Shown: in pieces, positions 56,967-64,000 of the stretch
How positions within the stretch are numbered: the stretch's first letter is position 1
Layout of the letters: the number at the start of each line of letters is the position of its first letter
DNA from: CAIKMD01 sp036501365
GTDB lineage: Bacteria > Pseudomonadota > Alphaproteobacteria > ATCC43930 > CGMCC-115725
Length of the DNA: 64,000 nt
Assembly (NCBI GenBank): GCA_036501365.1
Contig: DASYAL010000013.1
Location: forward strand, 186,001 to 250,000
Reading direction: 5' to 3'
Position numbers and translations under genes: made by a program
Notes under the pieces: generated by a model
The model's input: only the letters and a program-made list of their open reading frames with translations
What the model was told of the DNA's origin: nothing
The model's database searches: none

Positions 56967-57282
56967 GACAACCCATTGGTATTATTGTTTGCGTGACCGC
57001 TGCATAAATGCGCCCTATGAGTATTAGTTCCGAGAAATTTCTCTGTTCGCACCGTGGCTTAAGCGCGGCCACGCAATCTCGGGCGCTATTTCGCCAGCCG
57101 GGCTACCCGCGCGCGACTTGTCGTTAGGATTACTTGAGAATAGTTTACGCCGTTGTTCTGGAGCGGGTCTTTACTATGCAATGTCGGCATTGTTTCCCTT
57201 TTGCCGTCGAAAAGACACATTTCCTCGTTCCAGTTGCGAAAGACGAGCGGCATTCATGCCGGAACCGGGGGAGTGATGAACA
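56967..57282. other. AT-richer intergenic region with a 12-bp palindrome
   Basis: 316 nt between the KGG gene and the divergent TolC-like gene, clearly richer in A and T than the surrounding DNA. It holds the perfect palindrome GAGAAATTTCTC at 57032-57043. A candidate promoter toward TolC is TTGTCG near 57118 with TAGTTT 17 nt downstream. I see no coding sequence or RNA gene here; it probably carries the control elements for both genes. Confidence 0.5.
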
Positions 57283-58656
57283 TTGAAATCTTTATGCGCG
57301 CTCGTAAGTTTGACGAGTCTCGGTGTGGCGCTGGTCGGGGTGGGCTTGCCGCCGGCGGTCCGGGCTGAAACGCTTACGCTCGATCAGGCCCTGTCGGCAG
57401 CCTATGAGACGAATACGCAGCTCGAGGCTCAGCGGGCGGCGTTGCGCGCGACGGACGAAGATGTTGCGACGGCGATTTCGGGTTGGCGACCGACCGTCAC
57501 CGCTAATGCAAGCTATGGCTACACGCACGATCGGACGCAGCCGCCCGATTTTTTTGCGCTCGCGCCGAATGGTCATCCGCGCGATGCCGGCGTGACCATC
57601 ACGCAACCCTTGCTGAACGGCACCACCATCCCACAAACCCGCGAAGCAAAGGCCGAGGTCATGGCCGGGCGCGCGCAACTGACGTCGGCCGAACAATCGA
57701 CCCTCCTCAATGCGGCGAAAGCGTATTTCGACGTTCTCGCGAACGAAGCCGAGCTCGATTACAAACGGCACAACGCGTCGCTGCTCACCGACCAATTCCA
57801 TATGACCGAGGAACGAGTCGCGATCCGCGACCTCGCGCGCAGCGATCTCGACCTCGTGCAAGCGCGCTTGAGTTCCGCGAATGCGGATGTCGCTACGGCC
57901 GAAGCGAATCTTGCGAACGCCCGCGCCGCTTTCCTCCGCACGGTCGGTCGTCCCGTCACGACGCTCGAGCAATCGCCGAAGCTGCCGACGATGCCGCCGA
58001 GCGAAGATGGGGCCATGACGCTCGCGCTTGCCGACAACCCCGATCTCGTTGGCGCAAAATATGCGCTTCAGCAGGCCGACGCTGCTTTGACCGCCGCTTA
58101 TGGCGCCTTGGCGCCAACACTGTCGCTGCAACTCCAGTATCGGCGATCGGCCGACGAGATTGCGCCGGGGGTACGCGATTCATCACTTTCCGCCGTCGGG
58201 CAACTCCGCATGCCGCTCTATCAAAGCGGTACGGAATACGCGCAAATCCGCCGCACCGTCGAGTTGCGCAGCAAAGCCGTCATGCAAGCCGCCGATCAGG
58301 AGCGCGTCGTCCGGCAGGGCGTTGATTCCGCTTGGCAGACTCTGGCCGCCGCGCGCTCGGCGGCGGGCTTGAACAGACAGCAAGTGCAGGCGGCGCAATC
58401 GGCTTACAACGGCATCGTGATCGGCGTGAGAGCCGGCGAGCGCACCACCTTCGATGTGTTGAATGCCGAGCAGGATCTCGATTCGGCCCAGGTCGCGCTG
58501 GTCGAATCGGAGCGCCAGTACAACGAGACGACGTTCCAGCTTCTCGCCGCCATCGGGGAGCTCACCGCGCGCGGACTAAAGCTGCCCGTGACCCTTTACG
58601 ATCCCGTGGCTCACTACGACAAGGACGTGAGAAGCTGGATCGGCACGGGTAACTAA
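57283..58656 (+). CDS. TolC-family outer membrane efflux/export channel
   Basis: A 457-residue TolC-type protein. Residues 1-28 are a signal peptide (cut near VRAE), then two structural repeats with the long helices typical of the periplasmic tunnel (for example LTLDQALSAAYETN, RAGERTTFDVLNAEQDLDSAQ). The second repeat ends with the ESERQYNETTFQLLAAIGELT helix. It forms a trimeric outer-membrane channel for type I secretion or efflux. The likely start is TTG at 57283 (signal peptide MKSLCALVS), with GGGGGAG upstream; the nearby ATG 57276 is out of frame. It is the neighbour of an exopolysaccharide locus, so secretion of a surface protein is a reasonable guess. Confidence 0.85.
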   Translation: MKSLCALVSLTSLGVALVGVGLPPAVRAETLTLDQALSAAYETNTQLEAQRAALRATDEDVATAISGWRPTVTANASYGYTHDRTQPPDFFALAPNGHPRDAGVTITQPLLNGTTIPQTREAKAEVMAGRAQLTSAEQSTLLNAAKAYFDVLANEAELDYKRHNASLLTDQFHMTEERVAIRDLARSDLDLVQARLSSANADVATAEANLANARAAFLRTVGRPVTTLEQSPKLPTMPPSEDGAMTLALADNPDLVGAKYALQQADAALTAAYGALAPTLSLQLQYRRSADEIAPGVRDSSLSAVGQLRMPLYQSGTEYAQIRRTVELRSKAVMQAADQERVVRQGVDSAWQTLAAARSAAGLNRQQVQAAQSAYNGIVIGVRAGERTTFDVLNAEQDLDSAQVALVESERQYNETTFQLLAAIGELTARGLKLPVTLYDPVAHYDKDVRSWIGTGN

Positions 58657-58673
58657 GCGGCTCAGGGCTCCGC

Positions 58674-60119
58674 TTAGAGCGGAAATCGGCTGGGCCGGAA
58701 CGCGCTACGCGAAAAGGCGGGCCGGAGCGCCCGTGCCGGAGCCGGCCGGCCGGGCCGGCGCGACAACGCTGCCACAGGCACCGCGCGCCTTGCCGCATAT
58801 GCCACGCCGAACGCAGTGAACAGCAGCACCGTCGGATGAGCGAACGGGGCCGTGCCGAGACTCTCGATCGACAGCCGCGCGGCATCGTAGGCAATCACGC
58901 TGAACCAGAAGCACAATGGCAGCGTCGGCCGGGTCATCACCCGACGGAGGAGAAGCCACGCGCTGATGACGGCGGTGACGCCGAACACAAAAAGACCTAC
59001 CCAGCCAAGGTGGACGAGAATCTCGATCGCGGTATTGTGGAAGCTGAATCCCGTGCGCGCCTGGATGCCGCCATAGGCCCACAATCCTTCGGCATCAGGA
59101 TTGCCTTGCAGCCAGAACGCGCTGAAGCCTTTACCGAGTAGCGGATTGTCGGCGATGAAATCGCCGGCCCGCTGCCACAGATAGGTTCGGCCGGTCAAGG
59201 TCGGATCCTTGTCGAACATCGTCATCGCGTCTTCGACGAGGACGCTGCCATACGCCAAGACGACGAAGACCGCGCCGATGACAGCCGATACGGTCGTCAT
59301 GACACGGACCGACAGGCGCGCCGGCCGCAGCGCAAGCAAGAAGACGAAGCAGCCGACCGCCACCACGGTGCCCATAAGGGAGCCCGCCGAGCGCGCCTCG
59401 ACTAACACGTAACCATGCAGGGCGGCGACCATCAGCGCTAGGAGCGCGCGGACAGGCCAACGATCCTCGATACCGGCGACGAAGCAGGCAAGTGAAATCA
59501 GCAGGCCCGTCGATGCGATATCGGCAAGCAGGTTTTTGCTCTCGGTAAGGCCCGAAAACGCGACCTGTCCGGCGGTGCCCATATCGACGTTTTGGCCGAA
59601 ACCCACGGAGGCGATCACGTAAAGCGCGAAGGCGGGAAACATGCCCCAAAGCACCGCCTTGGGGCGCGGTGCCGCTGACAGAAGCAAGCCCACCACGACC
59701 GTGAGGCCAAATTCGAGCGAATACTTGATCGTCTCCGTCGGTGCTTGCGACCAGAGCGTCGAGAGGAAAGCAAAAATCGGGATGACCAAAATCAGCCAAC
59801 GCGAGGCGAGGATTTCGCCCAATTGCGAGAAACGCGTGACCGTGTAGGCCAGCGCAAGTGCGGCGAAAAGGACGGCGCCGATCATGGAGTTCGACACGAA
59901 GAGCATCGAGCCGAGCAGCATCACCGCAAAAATGATAAAGGCGAACACCCCATCGGAATCGAATTTGAGCCATGGCTTCGCAGCCTTGCGGCGCGCGGGA
60001 ACCGGTCGCGCGGCGCCGGTCGCGCGCGCGCTCGGCAGATGCGGAGGCTCGCCGCGTTGCGGCGTCGGCGGCGCCGGGTTGCGGGCGATGAGGTACCGGC
60101 GTGACGCGCGTTGCATCAT
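58674..60119 (-). CDS. O-antigen ligase / Wzy-like polymerase family membrane protein
   Basis: A 481-residue inner-membrane protein with a basic, proline-rich N-terminus and about ten to eleven helices, including the large periplasmic loop with TGRTYLWQRAG, NPLLGKGFSAFW and FHNTAIEILVHLGWVGL, which is the conserved Wzy/WaaL (O-antigen ligase) signature. Within an exopolysaccharide locus it is most likely the polymerase. Its ATG overlaps the GH16 stop by 4 nt. The C-terminus is Arg/Pro-rich. It converges on the TolC-like gene with a gap of 17 nt. Confidence 0.82.
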   Translation of the reverse strand: MMQRASRRYLIARNPAPPTPQRGEPPHLPSARATGAARPVPARRKAAKPWLKFDSDGVFAFIIFAVMLLGSMLFVSNSMIGAVLFAALALAYTVTRFSQLGEILASRWLILVIPIFAFLSTLWSQAPTETIKYSLEFGLTVVVGLLLSAAPRPKAVLWGMFPAFALYVIASVGFGQNVDMGTAGQVAFSGLTESKNLLADIASTGLLISLACFVAGIEDRWPVRALLALMVAALHGYVLVEARSAGSLMGTVVAVGCFVFLLALRPARLSVRVMTTVSAVIGAVFVVLAYGSVLVEDAMTMFDKDPTLTGRTYLWQRAGDFIADNPLLGKGFSAFWLQGNPDAEGLWAYGGIQARTGFSFHNTAIEILVHLGWVGLFVFGVTAVISAWLLLRRVMTRPTLPLCFWFSVIAYDAARLSIESLGTAPFAHPTVLLFTAFGVAYAARRAVPVAALSRRPGRPAPARALRPAFSRSAFRPSRFPL

Positions 60120-60925
60120 CGCGCGAACCTATAAGCGCGTATATGGTCGATCGTCAGCGCCGCGGGAGTTCGCGACGGGCCATCGACCGCACCAGGCGAG
60201 GTCCCGCCGATGGCAAGATTGGCCAGCATGAACATGGGCTTGTGCATGTCGTCGGGAGTCACGGCGCGGCCAACCGCCACCCCGTCGATATACCAGACCA
60301 AATCCCGCGGATCCCAACTGACGGCGAAGGTATGGGCCACGCTCGGCGTTATCCGCGCACCGATCCCAACGGTTCTCGAGACGCCGCTATGCGCGGTCAT
60401 ATAAACGCGGCTCGGGTCGCCGATGCTTTCGACCACGTCGATTTCGGGCGGCCAACTCTGGTCCTGCGGCAACAGCCAGAATGCCGGCCAGAGGCCCTTA
60501 CCTTGGGGCAGCTCCGCCCGCATCTCGAAATAGCCGTAAGTCTGGGAAAAAGACGGCTGCGTGCTGATGAGGCCGGAAAGATAGGGGTAATTCCCTGCGG
60601 CCGATCGGCCTTCGGCGGACGCCTGAACGGCGGTGACTTTAAGTGTCCCCTGTGCCGCGGCAAATGGATCCCGCGGCTCAGCGACCCAATCGGCGTAATG
60701 CTCGAGCCCGCGATGGCGCGGCAGCGCATACGGATCGGGCCGCGCGCGATCCTCGAAGGCGGCGCGCCAGAGCCCGCCCCGACCGCTCTGAGTCTGGAGT
60801 GCCCGGAAATCGTCTGAGAACACCAGGGTGAGTGGCTGCCCGTCGGGCGTCGCGCTCAAAACTGACGCCTCTCCGGCCCGGGCGGCGGCGGACGGATGTA
60901 CGAACGTAGAGACCATAAGCACCAT
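60116..60925 (-). CDS. GH16 family endo-glycosidase (ExoK/licheninase type)
   Basis: A 269-residue beta-jelly-roll hydrolase with the GH16 catalytic signature EIDVVESIG: E161 nucleophile, D163, and E166 acid/base. GYFEMRAELPQGKGLWPAFW and MFMLANLAIGG are further GH16 segments. It probably cuts the exopolysaccharide made by the neighbouring genes to control chain length, as ExoK does in rhizobia. The start shown gives a short signal-like N-terminus, MVLMVSTFVHPSAAARA. A longer hydrophobic segment lies in frame upstream but has no start codon and is bounded by TGA, so the true start is uncertain. Stop overlaps the polymerase start. Confidence 0.85.
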   Translation of the reverse strand: MVLMVSTFVHPSAAARAGEASVLSATPDGQPLTLVFSDDFRALQTQSGRGGLWRAAFEDRARPDPYALPRHRGLEHYADWVAEPRDPFAAAQGTLKVTAVQASAEGRSAAGNYPYLSGLISTQPSFSQTYGYFEMRAELPQGKGLWPAFWLLPQDQSWPPEIDVVESIGDPSRVYMTAHSGVSRTVGIGARITPSVAHTFAVSWDPRDLVWYIDGVAVGRAVTPDDMHKPMFMLANLAIGGTSPGAVDGPSRTPAALTIDHIRAYRFAR

Positions 60926-60982
60926 CCCCGACGAGGTCGCGAAAGCGGCACGGAAAACGCGTCGCCATCAACCGCGCGGTTT

Positions 60983-63235
60983 CTAGGAGTTGGTGAGATA
61001 GTAATTTTTGTAGGACCCGAAGTAGTCGCTGCTGTCGCCGTAGCCGAACCGCGACTGCTGGCGGATGTTCACCTGCGCGAGGATGGCACCGGCTACCTTG
61101 GCGCCGCAGTGCTGGAGGATGTCTCCCGCCGCTTGCACGACGCTCATCGGCGTCTTGTTCCAGCGCACGACGAACAGAACTTTGTCGGCCTTGGTCGCGA
61201 GGATCCGGGCATCGGCGACGCCGAGAAGCGGCGGCGTATCAAGGATGACGTGATCGAATCGCTGGGCCAGCGTCCGGAACAGGGCATCCGCCTGCTTCGT
61301 GCTGAAGATGTCCTCGGGAACGCCCTCATGACGCGCGACCGGAAGGATCCAGGCGCCACTTCTCGGATCGAGGATCAGCGCGTCGTTCAACGCGATATCC
61401 TTCTTGATCGCCTCGACGATGCCAATATCGGCGTTGGCGGCCTCGGCAACGAGGCCAGTCAATCCGTGTCGTCTTAGATCGCAGTCGACCATGACCACCG
61501 ATTCGCCGGCCTGCGCCAGGATCTGAGCGAGACATAGAGACGTGACGCTCTTGCCCTCGCGCGGCACTGACGAGGTGAGCGCGATGATCTTCGACGGCTC
61601 CGATGGATCGAGCAGCGCGAGGAAGGCGCGCAGGTTGCGGAATGCCTCGGCGAAGGCCGTGAATCTGTCTGTCTCGAGCGAGAGCGCAGGCGCCGTGGGA
61701 CCGCGTAGCCGGCGCGTTTGCGGGATCGAGGCGATGTCCGGAAGCGTTGCCGCCAGCGGAAGCCCGATGCCCAGCTCGACATCGCTGCTGTTGCGGAAGC
61801 GCCGGTTCCAGAATTCGGGCAGAATGATGACCAGCCCCGCGCCGAGGAGAGCCAGCAAAGCCGCGCCCGCCATCGCGAGATGCATGTTCGGCGACGGCGT
61901 GTCCGATGCGACGGCGGCCTTGTAGTTCACGGTGGCATCCGGCTGCTGCAACGTCCGTGCCGCCGCTACGTCGCTGGCGCGGTTCAGATAGCTCTCATAA
62001 GTCTTTTTCGCCGCATCGGCTTTCAGTTGCAGCGCGACCAGAGCGACGCGCGCGGCGTTGTTGGTATCGAGCTGGGTTTGCGCCTGGTTGCGGCTCCCGG
62101 TCAGCGAGTCTTCGCGATCGCCGGAGGCGCGAACTTGCGCTGTCTGGCTCGAATGGATCCGGTTGAGCTCACCGCGGATTTGGCTGCGAATGTCGTTGAG
62201 CTGTGCCTGGGCGCGTTTCACGTCGGGATAGTCCGGCTTGAACTGCGCCGAAAGCTGAGCAACTTGCTCGCTGAGGGTCGCCTCCTGCTTACGCAGCTCC
62301 GTGATCGTGTCGGAGCTGAGCGCCTCGGGAATGGCGGCACCATCGCTGCCCTTGCCGCCGAGCGCCATGGCGTTGTCGACTTGGGCCTGCTTTTGCACGC
62401 GGTCGGCATGGGCCTGCGCGATCTGCTGATTGAGCGTCGCGATTTCCGCCTCGACCATGCTCGCGCCTTGAGGACTGAGGATCGAGTGAGAGTTCTTGTA
62501 CTCCTCGGCGGCCGCCGTCGAGGTCAATGCATCTTCGCGCAGCTTGTCGACGCTCGCGGTGAGTTCGTCATTGGCCTGGGCGACCATGTTGACCTTCTCG
62601 GTGACTTGGCGCGCGAGATAGGCGTCGATCAAGGCGTTGGCGATCTGCTCGGCCTTCGCGGGACTGCCCGACGAAAATCCGACCCGCACGACGTCTGTCA
62701 GGCCGATGCGGCGGACAAAGGTCCGGCGCTGGATCCCATTCACGGTCTTCGTCAAGACTTCTTCGGGCGTCGCATCCGCCGGTTGCGAAGACATGGCGAT
62801 GAAAGGCCATTGCGACGAAAAATTGACGCGCCATTTGTTGGAGGGCGGCGGATTGAATTCGGGATCGCTGAGGAGGCCGAGCTTCTCGATGACGGTCTCG
62901 GACAAGGTCCGGGACTTCAGCATCTCAGCTTCGGTATCGACAGCGCTGGTATCGACCGGCTGCGCGTACTGATTCAGATTGGTTTGCGCCAGATTCTCGC
63001 GCGATGGCTGGACCAGCACCGAGCCCTCGGCATAGTAGGTCGGCGGAATCTGCGAGACGACCCCGACGATGACACCGAAGATCAGCACGGCAACGGCGGC
63101 AGCGCGCCAGCCGCGCGTCATGATCAGGCCCATCCAGTAATGAAGGGACGACTGCGACGGCTGTTCGAATCGGTCGTAGGCGCCGGACCATTCTTTGGCC
63201 GGAACGTTGATCTCATAGGGGGCGAGGTTAGACAT
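60983..63235 (-). CDS. Polysaccharide co-polymerase with BY-kinase domain (Wzc/ExoP-like)
   Basis: A 750-residue inner-membrane protein with a short cytoplasmic N-terminus, TM1 at about 45-64, a periplasmic chain-length (Wzz) domain with long coiled coils, TM2 near 451-473, and a C-terminal tyrosine kinase. Kinase motifs are SSVPREGKS (Walker A), MVDCDLRRHG (A'), and VILDTPPLLG (B). The C-terminal tail holds five tyrosines (Y732, Y738, Y742, Y745, Y746) for autophosphorylation. It controls export and chain length with the Wza-like protein next door. RBS and start at 63235 are consistent with the family. Confidence 0.92.
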   Translation of the reverse strand: MSNLAPYEINVPAKEWSGAYDRFEQPSQSSLHYWMGLIMTRGWRAAAVAVLIFGVIVGVVSQIPPTYYAEGSVLVQPSRENLAQTNLNQYAQPVDTSAVDTEAEMLKSRTLSETVIEKLGLLSDPEFNPPPSNKWRVNFSSQWPFIAMSSQPADATPEEVLTKTVNGIQRRTFVRRIGLTDVVRVGFSSGSPAKAEQIANALIDAYLARQVTEKVNMVAQANDELTASVDKLREDALTSTAAAEEYKNSHSILSPQGASMVEAEIATLNQQIAQAHADRVQKQAQVDNAMALGGKGSDGAAIPEALSSDTITELRKQEATLSEQVAQLSAQFKPDYPDVKRAQAQLNDIRSQIRGELNRIHSSQTAQVRASGDREDSLTGSRNQAQTQLDTNNAARVALVALQLKADAAKKTYESYLNRASDVAAARTLQQPDATVNYKAAVASDTPSPNMHLAMAGAALLALLGAGLVIILPEFWNRRFRNSSDVELGIGLPLAATLPDIASIPQTRRLRGPTAPALSLETDRFTAFAEAFRNLRAFLALLDPSEPSKIIALTSSVPREGKSVTSLCLAQILAQAGESVVMVDCDLRRHGLTGLVAEAANADIGIVEAIKKDIALNDALILDPRSGAWILPVARHEGVPEDIFSTKQADALFRTLAQRFDHVILDTPPLLGVADARILATKADKVLFVVRWNKTPMSVVQAAGDILQHCGAKVAGAILAQVNIRQQSRFGYGDSSDYFGSYKNYYLTNS

Positions 63236-63312
63236 GTTCTGCTTTCCCTGCGAATGAGAAGGACGTAAGCGTGAAAGTCGTCTCGTGGTCGCGGCGCCTG
63301 TGACCGGGTGGC

Positions 63313-64000
63313 TCAGAAGACCGCACCAAGAGCGGCAAATGGCGCGATCGGACTGATGTCTTGTAGGAACCGCCGCATGCCCGATGTGTCGACGACGACG
63401 ACGTCATTGGGCTGGACTTGCGGATCCATGCTCTTGCCGTCGCGAATCTCGCCGAGATCGAAAACCGCCTCGCTGCGTTGCTGACCTACCGAGCGGAAGA
63501 TCGCGACCTTGTCGCTCGCGAGTTTCGGATCGGGCCCCTTCGCCAGCGCAATCGCCTGCATCAGCGTCGTCCGGGTCGTGATCGGATAGATGCCGGGCTG
63601 TAGCACGGCACCATCGACCGTGACTTTTTGGCTTGCCGAATCCTTCACGGAAACCGTCACTTTTGGATCCCGGACATAGCTGGCGCCATAGGCTGCTGCG
63701 ATTTGCTTGGAGAGTTGGCCGACGCTCCGGCCGGCGGCCGGAACCTCGCCCAGGAGCGGCAGCAGAACCTTCCCTTCCGAATCAACTTGGACGGTGCCGC
63801 TTAGCGCCGGCACGCCGAAGACATCGACCGAGACGGTATCATCGGGACCAATAACGTAATCCGGGCGCACGATGCTGGTCGAAGGCACAGTCGAGGAGAA
63901 TTGCGGGATCGCGGCCGATTGGACGCCGGGGCTTGCGGGCGACCCGACAGGCGCGAATTGCGACGTCGACTGAAACGACGAGTTCTGCGGCTGGAACCCA
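63313..64000 (-). CDS. Polysaccharide export protein (Wza-like), 5' end outside the window
   Basis: About 229 residues of an outer-membrane polysaccharide export protein. The polysaccharide-export (PES) domain reads PDYVIGPDDTVSVDVFG, GKVLLPLLGEVPAAG, then RDPKVTVSV, followed by an SLBB domain (GAVLQPGIYPITTRTTLMQAIALAKG). The C-terminus IAPFAALGAVF is the helix that lines the outer-membrane pore. The reading frame remains open to the window edge, so the signal or lipoprotein N-terminus is missing; the visible Ser/Pro/Gln-rich start is its linker. It is upstream of the Wzc-like gene by 77 nt and is the first visible gene of the locus. Confidence 0.9.
   Translation of the reverse strand, partial: GFQPQNSSFQSTSQFAPVGSPASPGVQSAAIPQFSSTVPSTSIVRPDYVIGPDDTVSVDVFGVPALSGTVQVDSEGKVLLPLLGEVPAAGRSVGQLSKQIAAAYGASYVRDPKVTVSVKDSASQKVTVDGAVLQPGIYPITTRTTLMQAIALAKGPDPKLASDKVAIFRSVGQQRSEAVFDLGEIRDGKSMDPQVQPNDVVVVDTSGMRRFLQDISPIAPFAALGAVF

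Overview
The window is high-GC chromosomal DNA with densely packed operons, many 4-nt ATGA/GTGA start/stop overlaps and class-typical gene sets. Together these suggest an alphaproteobacterium, perhaps of the Hyphomicrobiales/Rhodospirillales type; I cannot name a genus from sequence alone. There are no tRNA or rRNA genes, insertion sequences or CRISPR arrays that I can see.

Layout. 1-0.45 kb: the 3' end of a GH15 glucoamylase-like gene. 0.46-1.5 kb: small membrane stress-type proteins (YqjE-like, DUF883, DUF1328). 1.58-7 kb (minus strand): sodB, a UUCG hairpin, dps, then an overlapping gnd-zwf-pgl-ppgK operon that makes glucose-6-phosphate from polyphosphate and drives the oxidative pentose phosphate steps (NADPH). 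7.1-7.4 kb: a decayed DUF3175-like gene. 7.5-8.6 kb: an OmpA-family porin-like protein. 8.75-26.2 kb (plus strand): an eight-gene trehalose/alpha-glucan supercluster, otsA-glgE-treS/maltokinase-glgB-glgX-treZ-malQ-treY, followed by a convergent GH13 alpha-glucosidase. These genes cover T6P synthesis, trehalose-maltose interconversion, maltose-1-phosphate-driven glucan synthesis, branching, debranching and release of trehalose from glucan ends.

27.9-33.8 kb: a small proline-rich secreted protein, YjbQ, an orphan molybdenum hydroxylase large subunit, a CaiB/BaiF CoA-transferase and small proteins. 33.85-41 kb (minus strand): a tightly packed run of TPP enzyme, enolase-superfamily enzyme, an internally duplicated membrane protein, gluconate-dehydrogenase-type subunit 3, GMC flavoprotein and aldo/keto reductase, which looks like a sugar-acid oxidation module. 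41.1-42.9 kb: a second GH15 gene interrupted by one in-frame TGA at a conserved Trp position. 42.9-45.7 kb: SDR, aldose epimerase, MgtC-like protein. 45.8-51.6 kb: the four-gene ligase-associated DNA repair cassette (ATP-dependent ligase, MBL exonuclease, DEXH helicase, PdeM phosphoesterase) around a nearly palindromic divergent promoter that looks leaderless. 51.6-56.4 kb: DUF6496-like peptide, pyrophosphatase, flavodoxin-like reductase, a hydrolase-fold pseudoenzyme with LLM monooxygenase, and an amidohydrolase. 56.4-57.3 kb: a tiny ORF, a perfect 43-bp tandem duplication, a KGG stress protein and an AT-richer regulatory gap. 57.3-64 kb: an exopolysaccharide locus (TolC-like, Wzy/WaaL-like, GH16, Wzc-like BY-kinase, Wza-like export protein running off the end).

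The common thread is stress physiology: compatible solute and storage glucan metabolism, oxidative defence with NADPH supply, nonreplicative DNA end repair, and envelope polysaccharide. The observations I would check first are the duplicated His-rich membrane subunit in the GMC operon, the mirrored leaderless promoters of the DNA repair cassette, the TGA-interrupted GH15, and the compensated-frameshift DUF3175 remnant.
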